Numbered from the stretch's first letter, positions 17,612 to 25,123 are shown. The stretch is 37,472 nucleotides of DNA from an uncultured Neomegalonema sp. (GCA_937957975.1 CALFFK010000025.1:1-37472); one strand, 5' to 3'. Program-made: numbers and translations. The notes: generated by a model from the letters alone, not told the origin.

Positions 17612-18369
17612 GCGTACCAACAGTCAATATCCTTTGCATGAAATGGGGCACCCTTTACGGCCCTGAATACGCGAATCGCCTCTACGCCATGGTTGCGCGT
17701 AATATGGCGCGCCCGTTTCGGTTCGTTTGCTTTACCGATGATGACACTGGTCTGCGCGACGAAATCACCGTGCGCCCGTTGCCGCCGATCCATATTGATG
17801 CGCCTTATGAAAAAACCCCGTGGAAGAAGCTGGCGCTCTATAATGCTGATCTTGGGGATGTGACGGGCACGGCCCTGTTTCTGGATCTCGACCTCCTCAT
17901 CATTGGGCCGCTGGATCGCTTCTTTGATTTTCCGGGCGAGTATTGCGTGATCCGTAACTGGACCCGGCCCAACGATATTGTTGGCAATACCTCGGTCTTT
18001 CGCTTTGAAATCGGGGCGCACACTGATCTGCTGGAGACGTTTACTGCCATGCCGACCCAGCATTGGGTTGATGAGGTTCGCATCGAACAGACTTTCCTTT
18101 CGCGCATCCTGCACGAACAGGGGCAGTTGACCTTCTGGCCGGAAGGATGGTGCGCTTCCTTCAAGGTTCATGCGCTTCCCGGCGGTTGGAAGTTTCCCCG
18201 TTTGCTGCTCAATTGGGTAAAACCATCGCGCGTACCTGACGGCGCAAGCATGGTGGTTTTCCATGGGCATCCCAACCCGGATGATGCCCTTGCCGGGCGT
18301 TGGCCGGGGGCATGGTACAAGCGCCTTCTGCCAGCGACATGGATCAATGATTACTGGCATGAACTATGA
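17608..18369 (+). CDS. Glycosyltransferase-like protein with DxD motif, 253 aa
   Basis: The protein resembles bacterial glycosyltransferases of the GT-A fold. The N-terminal strand VNILCMKWGTLYGPEY leads to PFRFVCFTDD, and the DxD-type metal site is in ALFLDLDLLIIGPLD at about residues 87-101. The late WPEGWCASFKVH and VVFHGHPNPDD blocks supply the usual His region. Acceptor and sugar are unknown. I prefer the TTG at 17608, overlapping the EVE stop, because it leaves only a few residues before the first strand. An ATG at 17572 inside the EVE gene and an ATG at 17638 are alternatives. It overlaps the next glycosyltransferase by four bases. Confidence 0.75.
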   Translation: MSVPTVNILCMKWGTLYGPEYANRLYAMVARNMARPFRFVCFTDDDTGLRDEITVRPLPPIHIDAPYEKTPWKKLALYNADLGDVTGTALFLDLDLLIIGPLDRFFDFPGEYCVIRNWTRPNDIVGNTSVFRFEIGAHTDLLETFTAMPTQHWVDEVRIEQTFLSRILHEQGQLTFWPEGWCASFKVHALPGGWKFPRLLLNWVKPSRVPDGASMVVFHGHPNPDDALAGRWPGAWYKRLLPATWINDYWHEL

Positions 18370-19271
18370 CAGCGCCGGTCTTCAGCGTGATTTCGGCAGT
18401 CTATGACAAGGTTCGCTATTTGCCCGCTTTGTTGCAAAATCTGCGGGAACAAACAGGCGTTGGTGATGCAGTTGAATTTATCTTTGCTGACGATGCATCG
18501 ACGGATGGTTCCGCCGAATGGTTGAAGACAGAAGCGGCACGCGATCCCCGTATTCGGGTGATCGGGAATACCCGCAATCTCGGCCCGGCAATTCGGTTTA
18601 ATCAGGCGGCTGCGGCGGCGCGGGGGGAATGGTTGCTGCCCATTGATGCCGATGATCGGCTTTCGGGCAATGCGGTGGCTGTTTTTCTAAAGCTGGCACG
18701 GGAACGGAACGCGGATCTGGTTTTTGCGCGCAGTACAAGGGGAAGCGACCCGCGTGACATTCCGCCGAATCCGACTGTGATAGTCTCGGATGATCCGCTG
18801 CTTTTTGTTGCCACGCGGAAAATCGTGCGGATGGGTTATCTGACGAGAATGGAAACCTGGCGGGATGCCGGGGGAGCAGACGAACGGGTATTTATTCAGG
18901 ATCAATCACTGCCCTTGCGTCTGGGCGCTGTCGCACGACATGCCGTCTTCATTGATCATATCGCCTATTGGCTCAGCGCGCAGGAAAGCACCAATCTATC
19001 CATTAATACCCTGCAACAGCACCATGACCGCTTTCTTTCCATGGCCCATATGCTCGACCGTGATCTGCCTTGCCCTGTGCGTGGCGCAATCGAAGGGCAG
19101 ATGATTTCGGCATGGTGGAAAATGCATCGTGATACTGGCGGAGGATATTTGAGCGCCATGCCCGCCTATCTGGCGAACCGCATCACTGGCCGCAGATTGT
19201 CATTGCGACAGATGGCGCGCGCCCGAACCGCCTTCGCCACCCTGCCGAATGTACGTCGCCCTGAATCGTGA
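18366..19271 (+). CDS. Family 2 glycosyltransferase, 301 aa
   Basis: This is a GT2 enzyme. The opening SVISAVYDKVRYLPALLQNL is the first beta-alpha unit, EFIFADDASTDGSAEWL carries the nucleotide-binding Asp, and WLLPIDADDRLS carries the metal-binding DxD. There are no transmembrane helices, so it acts at the cytosolic face. The overlap ATGA with the preceding gene suggests co-translation, and the two probably decorate one glycan, whose identity the sequence does not show. Confidence 0.85.
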   Translation: MTAPVFSVISAVYDKVRYLPALLQNLREQTGVGDAVEFIFADDASTDGSAEWLKTEAARDPRIRVIGNTRNLGPAIRFNQAAAAARGEWLLPIDADDRLSGNAVAVFLKLARERNADLVFARSTRGSDPRDIPPNPTVIVSDDPLLFVATRKIVRMGYLTRMETWRDAGGADERVFIQDQSLPLRLGAVARHAVFIDHIAYWLSAQESTNLSINTLQQHHDRFLSMAHMLDRDLPCPVRGAIEGQMISAWWKMHRDTGGGYLSAMPAYLANRITGRRLSLRQMARARTAFATLPNVRRPES

Positions 19272-19301
19272 TAGGGTCGTGTCAGGAAATGGGAGGAAGT
19301 G

Positions 19302-19691
19302 ATGGGCATCATCGCAGTTTTCGTCGCCGCCATTCTTGGCTTTTCTACGGGGGCGGCGTGGTACAGTGCGCTTGGGTCACAATGGATGCAGGCCGTGGGA
19401 CGCACGAAAGAAGACATTGATGCGGATAAGGACAAGACCCCCTTCGTCATTGCCTTCCTGGGGGCATTGCTTGCCTCGATCCTGATGCACCATATGTTTA
19501 CAATGGCCGGCATTGAGGATGCCCTGCGCTGTATGGGCTATGGTGCCGGGCTTGGCCTGTTCCTCGTCGCTCCATGGATTGTTTTGCATTATGCATTTGC
19601 CAATCGTCCCAAGGCCTTATGGGTCATTGATGCCGGTCATACGGTTGCTGCCTTTGCCGTAATCGGACTTGTGCTTGGACTGTTTTACTAG
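19302..19691 (+). CDS. DUF1761 membrane protein, 129 aa
   Basis: The small four-helix membrane protein matches DUF1761. The first helix ends in the family motif (GFSTGAAWYSALGSQWMQAVG) with its WYS and W residues. Further helices lie at about 48-65, 75-95 and 108-128. Function is unknown. GGGAGGA at 19291-19297 precedes the ATG at 19302; a GTG at 19299 is too close to that site. The leader sequence at 19281-19291 is complementary to an arm of the large hairpin just after the gene, which may matter for its expression. Confidence 0.8.
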   Translation: MGIIAVFVAAILGFSTGAAWYSALGSQWMQAVGRTKEDIDADKDKTPFVIAFLGALLASILMHHMFTMAGIEDALRCMGYGAGLGLFLVAPWIVLHYAFANRPKALWVIDAGHTVAAFAVIGLVLGLFY

Positions 19692-19781
19692 AGTAATCGG
19701 CGATCAGGTTGAACCAAAGAGTGTCAGGAAATGCGCGGCTCCTGGCGCATTTCCTGACCCATCTTGATCGCCGAATACTCT
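19690..19781 (+). repeat. Large nested inverted repeat (92 bases)
   Basis: The outer arms are 19690-19706 and 19765-19781, which pair at 16 of 17 positions. Inside them GTCAGGAAATGCGC (19723-19736) and GCGCATTTCCTGAC (19745-19758) pair perfectly over 14 bp around an 8-base loop. The structure starts on the DUF1761 stop codon. There is no T-run, so it is not a standard terminator. It could be a miniature mobile or REP-like element, an mRNA 3' stabiliser or a regulatory hairpin. Confidence 0.85.
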
Positions 19782-19865
19782 AACAACTAAATCGCGCGCT
19801 TGACGCATTGGATGCGGCCCTGTCCTATACCGGCGTTGAATGGCGCCGATATAGGAAGACAGAAC

Positions 19866-20576
19866 ATGGACGGGATGACCTTTGCTGGCGCATTCGGGCT
19901 TCTCGGAGTGATCCTTTACATTGCTGCATATGCTGCGATGCAAGTGGGTCTTGTCCGGGGGCAATCATACCTTTACGCCGGAACGAACATTATAGCCGCA
20001 ATTTGTGTTCTGTTTTCCCTGACTGAAAATTACAATCAGTCCTCGGCGTTGATCCAGATTATGTGGATCGTTATCAGCGTCGTTGGCATCGCCCGTCTCT
20101 GGATCATCGAGAAGACCCTTAAATTTACCGAGGTTGAACAGCGTTTGCTGGATACTCTGGCCCCCGGTTTGCCGAAGGATCAGGGGCGAAAGCTGCTTGA
20201 TCTGGGTGAGTGGCGTACGATGCGTTCAGGGGAACTGTTAATCAGTGAAGGAAAATCCGTTTCCTTTCTTGGCTATCTCGAGGCAGGAGCTCTCGTTGTC
20301 TCAAAAAGCGGTGTGCCGATCCTGTCGCTTGGGCCGGGTGCGGTCATCGGAGAGATAACTTATCTCGACGACTCGCCTGCCACGGCGCAGATCAACGTGC
20401 TGGATGATGCCAGCATTTTCTGTGTCGATGCGGAACGTCTGCGCGATCTTGTCGTCCGGAATGACAGCATTGCCAATGCGCTGGAGCGCAGCATCGCCAG
20501 AACTCTGCGTGGCAAGCTTCAGACAACCTCCGAGGAGTTACGCGATGTGACTTCCGGTTTCGTGCCGCATACGTAA
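19866..20576 (+). CDS. Three-helix membrane protein with cyclic-nucleotide-binding-like domain, 236 aa
   Basis: Residues 1-82 form three hydrophobic helices (about 8-30, 35-52 and 62-82) like the CBU_0592 membrane family. Residues of about 95-215 form a cyclic-nucleotide-binding-type barrel: LLISEGKSVSFLGYLEAGAL, then ILSLGPGAVIGEITYLDD. The phosphate-binding cassette reads GEITYLDDSPATAQI at 162-176. The Arg that normally contacts the cyclic phosphate is Ala172, so canonical cAMP binding is doubtful. The three helices plus cNMP barrel resemble the Popeye architecture, which is an inference from layout. The ATG at 19866 begins directly before the first helix; a start at 19800 would add a polar stretch inside the preceding leader. 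Ligand and partner are unknown. Confidence 0.8.
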   Translation: MDGMTFAGAFGLLGVILYIAAYAAMQVGLVRGQSYLYAGTNIIAAICVLFSLTENYNQSSALIQIMWIVISVVGIARLWIIEKTLKFTEVEQRLLDTLAPGLPKDQGRKLLDLGEWRTMRSGELLISEGKSVSFLGYLEAGALVVSKSGVPILSLGPGAVIGEITYLDDSPATAQINVLDDASIFCVDAERLRDLVVRNDSIANALERSIARTLRGKLQTTSEELRDVTSGFVPHT

Positions 20577-20606
20577 AATCATTGCCACCTGGGACGATAG
20601 ACGGCC

Positions 20607-20636
20607 GACATCAGATGGATACGGCGTTCTGATGTC
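20607..20636 (+). terminator. 9-bp hairpin after the cNMP-like gene
   Basis: GACATCAGA (20607-20615) pairs with TCTGATGTC (20628-20636) around a 12-base loop, 31 bases after the stop. Only a short CTTATA follows, so it is a weak terminator candidate. The rest of 20577-20786 shows no gene. Confidence 0.4.
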
Positions 20637-20786
20637 CTTATAGCATTGTGAGTCTTGAAAGGCTCACCTGTGGCAAATTTAACCCATATTGGAAATGAGA
20701 ACATTTAATCGCCGGGTGATCGGGAACACATCGTTGTCCCGGCCATTGATGAACTATCGGAAATGTCCCTTGGGTGGAGAAAAGCC

Positions 20787-21071
20787 GTGAAAGTTCTTCG
20801 TATAGTTGTTTTGGTTGTTTCGTATGCTGCAACGGTAGCCACGACCCTCCCTGCTTCAGCGCGCCTTCCAGAAGCGTTCTCCAATCTACCCGCGGAAACC
20901 GTGCGCAGCGCCGTTCACGTCCCGACCGGCTGTCTCGCGCGGATCGTCCTCAATGACCGTATTGTCGTCAGCGCCAGGATCATCGACCCCGATTGTCTGC
21001 CACAAGGTATCAGAGCGCAGCCTGTTCCGAGCAAGACCCATGACTTCACGATCATTGATGGAGTGCATTGA
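20787..21071 (+). CDS. Small exported protein of unknown function, 94 aa
   Basis: From a GTG at 20787 the protein starts MKVLRIVVLVVSYAATVATT and has a signal peptide with a likely ASA cleavage site near residue 25. The mature part is about 70 residues with two Cys (in TGCLARIV and PDCLPQG) that could form a periplasmic disulphide. GGTGGAG at 20774-20780 is well placed for the GTG. The ATG at 20763 has no such site but cannot be ruled out. I do not recognise the family. It converges with the cytochrome gene on the other strand. Confidence 0.6.
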   Translation: MKVLRIVVLVVSYAATVATTLPASARLPEAFSNLPAETVRSAVHVPTGCLARIVLNDRIVVSARIIDPDCLPQGIRAQPVPSKTHDFTIIDGVH

Positions 21072-21125
21072 AACATGCTGCCGGGAAAGCGCCAAAACAG
21101 ACCAGCCTTCAAGGCGATTGGCAAA

Positions 21126-21461
21126 TTATTCGGGCAGCGTTGCTGTGATTTTGATGGATGAATACCATTTCGCGAGGTCGGAGATATCTTCGTCAGACAA
21201 ATCTTCGGCTACCACCGTCATCATCTCATGCTCTCGCTTGCCATTGCGGAACGCCTTGAGCTGTGTCTCGATATAGACTTGGCTTTCCCCTGCCAGATGC
21301 GGTGCGATTGGAATTCTGGCAATTCCGTCAATGCCGTGACACGTGCGACAGGCGCGCGCTTTTTCCTTCCCGGCCTTCATATCCGCCGCGATAGCGGGGA
21401 CGCCGATGACGGCGGCCATGATACCCGTCAGCAGGGCCAGCTTCGGTAAACGCTTCACCAT
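21126..21461 (-). CDS. Small c-type cytochrome, 111 aa
   Basis: This is a class I monohaem cytochrome. The signal peptide (MVKRLPKLALLTGIMAAVIG, cleaved near AIAA) is followed by the haem motif CRTCH at 38-42 and a Met pair at 80-81 in HEMMTVV, which gives the distal ligand. The C-terminal helix LSDEDISDLAKWYSS is typical. I chose the ATG at 21461, with GGGATGG just upstream. A longer frame to 21656 would overlap the preceding gene and has no signal. It lies just after a PQQ dehydrogenase-like gene on the same strand and is its likely electron acceptor. Confidence 0.88.
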   Translation of the reverse strand: MVKRLPKLALLTGIMAAVIGVPAIAADMKAGKEKARACRTCHGIDGIARIPIAPHLAGESQVYIETQLKAFRNGKREHEMMTVVAEDLSDEDISDLAKWYSSIKITATLPE

Positions 21462-21481
21462 GTTCCATCCCATATGTTGGT

Positions 21482-21508
21482 GCGACACCCGGGGGAGCCG
21501 GGTGTCGC
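21482..21508 (-). promoter_or_regulatory. Perfect 11-bp GC-rich hairpin between dehydrogenase and cytochrome genes
   Basis: GCGACACCCGG (21482-21492) pairs perfectly with CCGGGTGTCGC (21498-21508) around a 5-base loop. It fills the 55-base gap between the two minus-strand genes. No T-run follows on that strand, so I read it as an mRNA processing or stabilising element that may set different levels for the two products, rather than a terminator. Confidence 0.5.
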
Positions 21509-21516
21509 CAGTGCCA

Positions 21517-22773
21517 TTATTCGCTATCGTAGCTGATCCGGTAGATTGCGCCAGCCAGATCATCCGAGACAAGAAGCGAGCCATCGCGAAGCTGTGCGAC
21601 ATCGACCGGGCGACCAAGATATTCCCCGGTTTCCGAATCAAGCCAACCTTCCGCAAAAGGCTTCATCTCGGCAGTGCCATCCTCGGCTATATGCGTAACC
21701 ATGACCCGCGCGCCGACGGGCTCCGTGCGGTTCCATGAGCCATGCTGTGCCGAGAAGATGGCATTTTTGTACTTACCGGGGAACATGCGCCCGGTATAGA
21801 ACATCATACCCAGATCGGCGGCATGGGCGACTGTCTCCACTGCGGGCATAACGATCCCGTCGGGGGGCGTTTCATCCTTGTATTCATCGGTGCGCACATC
21901 ACCGCCGCCGTACCATGGATGGCCGAAATGCTGGCCCGCTTCGGTCTGGCGGTTCAATTCACCCGGTGGAATGTCATCGCCCATGCCATCCACCTGATTG
22001 TCGGTCCACCAGAGTTCGCCGGTCTGGGGGTGGAAGTCCTGCCCAACCGAATTGCGGACGCCATAGGTGAAGACTTCGCGATTCTTTCCGTCGCGATCCA
22101 TGCGGACGATACCGCCAATGCCGGTTTCCTTATAAAGGTCCATTTTCTCGGCAGGGGCCACATTGAACGGCTGACCCAGCGAGATGTAAAGCTTGTCATC
22201 AGGGCCAATGTCACAGACGCGGGCGGTGTGGTTGTAGCTTGCTTCTTCCGGCGGAATGAGTTCGCCCTGTGCGACCACTTCAAACGCGGCGACATCCGGC
22301 CCTTCATAGAAAAATTCGGCGGCGGGGAACAGCAACACGCGGTTCTGTTCGGCGATGAACAGGAAGCCGTCTTTCGAGAAGCAGACGCCGTTAGGGATGG
22401 TGAAATCAACGGATGGCGCGAATTCCTTCACGTCATCGGCCACGCGATCCTTGTCGCGGTCGGTGACGACATAGACCTCATTCTTGCGGGTGCCGACGAA
22501 GGTTGCCACGCCTTGCGGGCCGACGGCCATGTGGCGGGCGTCCGGGACGATAGCATAAAGATCAATTTTGAAGCCTTCGGGCAGCGTCACGTTTTCCAGC
22601 ACCTTGCGGATCGCGTCAGCGCGCTTTCCATCCTGCGGAATCGGCTCCATCATTGGCGTTCCGGTCTGCTGGAAAGCCGAGAGTTTATTGAGATTCCCTG
22701 CATTCTGCGCCAGAGCGGGCAACGCGGCAGCCATGGCGATAACGGCGGCCATGGTCGTGAAACGGTTGAGCAT
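21517..22773 (-). CDS. Soluble PQQ-dependent sugar/sorbosone dehydrogenase-like protein, 418 aa
   Basis: The protein belongs to the L-sorbosone and soluble glucose dehydrogenase beta-propeller family. A signal peptide ends in PALAQ near residue 23. Family blocks are PNGVCFSKDGFLFIAEQNRV, YNHTARVCDIGPDDKLYISL, YGVRNSVGQDFHPQTGELWW and GQHFGHPWYGGG, then GSWNRTEPVGARV. The Arg in GVRNSVG sits where the soluble glucose dehydrogenase has a PQQ-contacting Arg. It should be periplasmic and oxidise a sugar or aldehyde with PQQ, though the substrate cannot be read from sequence. GGGAGA lies a few bases before the ATG at 22773. A cytochrome follows as its probable acceptor. Confidence 0.85.
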   Translation of the reverse strand: MLNRFTTMAAVIAMAAALPALAQNAGNLNKLSAFQQTGTPMMEPIPQDGKRADAIRKVLENVTLPEGFKIDLYAIVPDARHMAVGPQGVATFVGTRKNEVYVVTDRDKDRVADDVKEFAPSVDFTIPNGVCFSKDGFLFIAEQNRVLLFPAAEFFYEGPDVAAFEVVAQGELIPPEEASYNHTARVCDIGPDDKLYISLGQPFNVAPAEKMDLYKETGIGGIVRMDRDGKNREVFTYGVRNSVGQDFHPQTGELWWTDNQVDGMGDDIPPGELNRQTEAGQHFGHPWYGGGDVRTDEYKDETPPDGIVMPAVETVAHAADLGMMFYTGRMFPGKYKNAIFSAQHGSWNRTEPVGARVMVTHIAEDGTAEMKPFAEGWLDSETGEYLGRPVDVAQLRDGSLLVSDDLAGAIYRISYDSE

Positions 22774-22877
22774 GTCAGTTCTCCCTGTACGAAAGATCTC
22801 GTGTCTTTCAGGGTGTCAGACTGTGACAGGGGTAACGCCGCGTCAATATACTCTGTGCAGTTGTGTTGTGATGCCTG

Positions 22878-23756
22878 TCATATGGCTTGCTCCGCCTCCA
22901 GAATGGCGCGAAGTCCTTCACGATAGGTCGGGTAGGCGAGGCGGATGCCGAGGCGTTGCTTGATCCGGTCGTTGGAAACGCGCTTGTTCTCGCCATAGAA
23001 ACTGCGGGCCATGGCGCTCATTTCCGCCTCTTCGAATGGCACAAGCGGAGGACGCGGCAATCCAAGCAGATCAGCGGCATGACCAATCACCTCCTGCGGG
23101 GGGCAGGTCAGATCATCCGTGACGTTATAGGCAGTGCCGGGTTCGGGCTGTGCGATGGATGCCTGAAGCACGCTGGCAATGTCTTCGACATGGGTGCGGC
23201 CAAAGACCTGTTCCTTTTTGACGATGCGTTGTGCTGTGCCACGCCTGATCTTCTCGAATGGTCCGCGTCCGGGGCCGTAGATACCTGCCAGCCGAAAAGT
23301 GTGGATAGGCAATCCATGCTCTGCCAGTGCCAGCCATTCCTGTTCTGCCACCACGCGCCGTTTGCCACGTTCGCTGGCGGGGTTCAGGGCCGAGGTTTCG
23401 TCCACCCATCCGCCTTGTCGGTCGCCATAGACTGCCGTGGTGGAGAGATAACCGACCCATGCGATCTTCTCCCGTTGATCCAAAAGCGCCTGACGATAGC
23501 GGCCAAGAACCGGATCGCCTGTCTTGTCTGGCGGAGCCGAGATCAACAGATGTGTTCGTTCGGGGAGGGCGGTGAACAGATCGTCGGGCGGCCAGACATG
23601 CGCGTCGATGCCATCTGCTCGCAGGGTTGCGGCCTTCTCGTCTTCGCGGGCCGTCGCGGCGATATGCCAACCATCGCCTTTCAATCGCGCGGCGAGAACA
23701 CGGGCGCAATAGCCAAAGCCAATGGAAAGCAGGACGGGAGCTTGCAAATCGTTCAT
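22878..23756 (-). CDS. YeeZ-like SDR family NAD(P)-dependent reductase, 292 aa
   Basis: This is an extended-type short-chain dehydrogenase/reductase. The nucleotide-binding Gly motif is GFGYCA at 13-18. The active-site strand reads WVGYLSTTAVYGDRQGGWVDE, with a Ser/Thr cluster and the Tyr of VYGD. RLAGIYGPGRGPFEKIR and the later RTHVEDIASVLQASI match YeeZ-like and nucleotide-sugar epimerase-like members. No signal peptide is present, so it is cytosolic. The substrate is unknown. It is divergent from the TPR gene at 23819, with 62 bases for both promoters. Confidence 0.8.
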   Translation of the reverse strand: MNDLQAPVLLSIGFGYCARVLAARLKGDGWHIAATAREDEKAATLRADGIDAHVWPPDDLFTALPERTHLLISAPPDKTGDPVLGRYRQALLDQREKIAWVGYLSTTAVYGDRQGGWVDETSALNPASERGKRRVVAEQEWLALAEHGLPIHTFRLAGIYGPGRGPFEKIRRGTAQRIVKKEQVFGRTHVEDIASVLQASIAQPEPGTAYNVTDDLTCPPQEVIGHAADLLGLPRPPLVPFEEAEMSAMARSFYGENKRVSNDRIKQRLGIRLAYPTYREGLRAILEAEQAI

Positions 23757-23818
23757 ATTCGCGCCTTATCGCGATGCGACCCTGACGCGCAAGCTTATCA
23801 CTGCCGGAGGTTTTATTT

Positions 23819-24547
23819 ATGCGCTCGATCTGTTTCGCCGCTACGGTCAACCTCGCTGTTTTCATGGGGTCGGCTGCTCTTGCACAGTCGGTAACGACCT
23901 ATGAGGATTGCATTGGCCTGCTACAGGCCACGCCCACTTCCGCACTGACGGTCGCGGATAACTGGTTTGCCAATGGGGGCGGGGATGCCGCGCGACATTG
24001 CAGGGCGATGGCCCTGGCCTCGCTGGGATCGTTTTCGGAGGCATCGCTGACGGTAGAGGAATTGGCCCGGACGACCACAGATCCGGCAACACAATCCGAT
24101 CTTTATGCACAGGCAGGTGATTTCCAGATGGCGGCGGGTGATCCGGTCGCTGCGCGTCGATTCTTTGAACAAGCGCTCGCGCTGGAGCCGCAATCCTTCG
24201 TGGCGCTGGACGGAAGGGCGAGGGCGGCGGCAGCACAACGCGATTTCGCCGGAGCAATAGCCGATCTCAACCGACTGCTCTGGCTTGTCCCGAATGATGC
24301 GGAAGCCCTGTCGCTACGGGCAGCGGCGAGGCGACAAACGAACGATGTCGCTGGTGCGCTGGCGGATGCGCAAGCGGCGATTGCCGCCGATCCGTTCTCG
24401 GCAGTGGCCTATTTCGAGCGGGGGGCGGCGCGGGCGGTCAGCGGCGACCGCGAAGGGGCACGAAGCGATTGGGCGCAGGCTGAACAGCTTGATCCTGGCG
24501 GCGAGATCGGCCAGCTCGCCCTTACGAACCGTCAGCGTTTGCCCTGA
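23819..24547 (+). CDS. Exported TPR-repeat protein, 242 aa
   Basis: A signal peptide (cleaved after SAALA near residue 22) is followed by about four to five tetratricopeptide repeats. Clear units include AARRFFEQALALEPQSFVAL, AIADLNRLLWLVPNDAEAL and ALADAQAAIAADPFSAVAYF, each with the small-residue and Pro spacing of TPRs. Two Cys near the N-terminus (DCIGLL and RHCRAM) may pair in the periplasm. TPRs act as protein-binding scaffolds, and the partner is unknown. It ends three bases before the convergent receiver gene. Confidence 0.8.
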   Translation: MRSICFAATVNLAVFMGSAALAQSVTTYEDCIGLLQATPTSALTVADNWFANGGGDAARHCRAMALASLGSFSEASLTVEELARTTTDPATQSDLYAQAGDFQMAAGDPVAARRFFEQALALEPQSFVALDGRARAAAAQRDFAGAIADLNRLLWLVPNDAEALSLRAAARRQTNDVAGALADAQAAIAADPFSAVAYFERGAARAVSGDREGARSDWAQAEQLDPGGEIGQLALTNRQRLP

Positions 24548-24549
24548 TG

Positions 24550-24981
24550 TCAGGAAACCAGAAACTCGTCGGGCAGGGTCGCAACATTCAGCCAGTAGCG
24601 CATGGCGTTCTTTGTGATGATCAATAGTTCCGCGTATGTCTGGGGCTTCCGGATGACGGAGGCACCGCGCAGGCGATAGAATTCCTCAACGATACCTGTA
24701 TCTGTCAGGAAGCTGAATCCCATGACGGGAATTTTCTGCCAATCCTCATGGGCCTTGAATGTGGACAGCACATCGCGCCAGTCGTTCGCCGTATCATCGA
24801 GATTGAGAATCAGGACTTTCGGGAACCCCTTGCCACCATATTGGGATGTGTGGAGTGCTTTGATGTCCATTGCATCTTCAGGTTCAATGTAGCGGATATG
24901 ATGTGCAATATCCATTTCGTGTGCAGCTTTGCCGAAGAGCGAACATTCAAGCTCTGAAAATGAGATAAGCACGATCATCAC
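24550..24981 (-). CDS. Rcp1-like receiver domain without the phospho-acceptor Asp, 143 aa
   Basis: The fold and length fit a stand-alone CheY-like receiver of the Rcp1 type. LILNLDDTANDWRDVL aligns without gaps to the usual LILLDLNLPGxxGxEVL, which puts Asn60 where the phosphorylated Asp should be. The acidic pair of strand 1 is also missing (IVLISFSELECSL). The later parts are kept: IPVMGFS with Ser90 at the Ser/Thr switch position, and SVIRKPQ with Lys112. The end YWLNVATLP matches the C-terminal tail of Rcp1 regulators. It is probably a pseudo-receiver acting by protein contact. A TAACGA tandem repeat lies just upstream of its start. It is convergent with the TPR gene. Confidence 0.72.
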   Translation of the reverse strand: MMIVLISFSELECSLFGKAAHEMDIAHHIRYIEPEDAMDIKALHTSQYGGKGFPKVLILNLDDTANDWRDVLSTFKAHEDWQKIPVMGFSFLTDTGIVEEFYRLRGASVIRKPQTYAELLIITKNAMRYWLNVATLPDEFLVS

Positions 24982-25005
24982 AAGGGCCTCTGGTGTATTT
25001 CGCGG

Positions 25006-25029
25006 TAACGATAACGATAACGATAACGA
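25006..25029. repeat. Tandem TAACGA hexamer, four copies
   Basis: TAACGA repeats four times exactly, followed by a broken fifth copy (TAATGG) and another TAACGA at 25037-25042. It lies 25 bases upstream of the pseudo-receiver start at 24981, in its promoter region. Such short iterons may be a DNA-binding site or a phase-variable spacer. Related GATAACGATCATCAC occurs at 36495-36509. Confidence 0.85.
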
Positions 25030-25095
25030 TAATGGGTAACGACGAGGTGAAGCAGTTTCTTAAAAGCATGTTTTGGCCCATGGTCACGAGGTCGC

Positions 25096-25123
25096 ATCAG
25101 CGTAATGTATCGCTGATCTTTTT
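25096..25123 (+). terminator. Plus-strand intrinsic terminator with no known upstream gene
   Basis: ATCAGCG (25096-25102) pairs with CGCTGAT (25111-25117), followed by CTTTTT. The T-run is right for plus-strand transcription only, yet both flanking genes are on the minus strand. A short RNA from about 24990-25120 would fit, but no promoter is obvious. The remainder of 24982-25184 shows nothing else. Confidence 0.5.

Noticed and set aside
21742-22926. Plus-strand open frame of 394 codons
   Set aside because: It is antisense to the PQQ sugar-dehydrogenase-like gene, which has a signal peptide, a ribosome site and family blocks.
25006-25029. Possible CRISPR-like array
   Set aside because: The unit is a 6-base tandem without spacers, and no cas gene is near.
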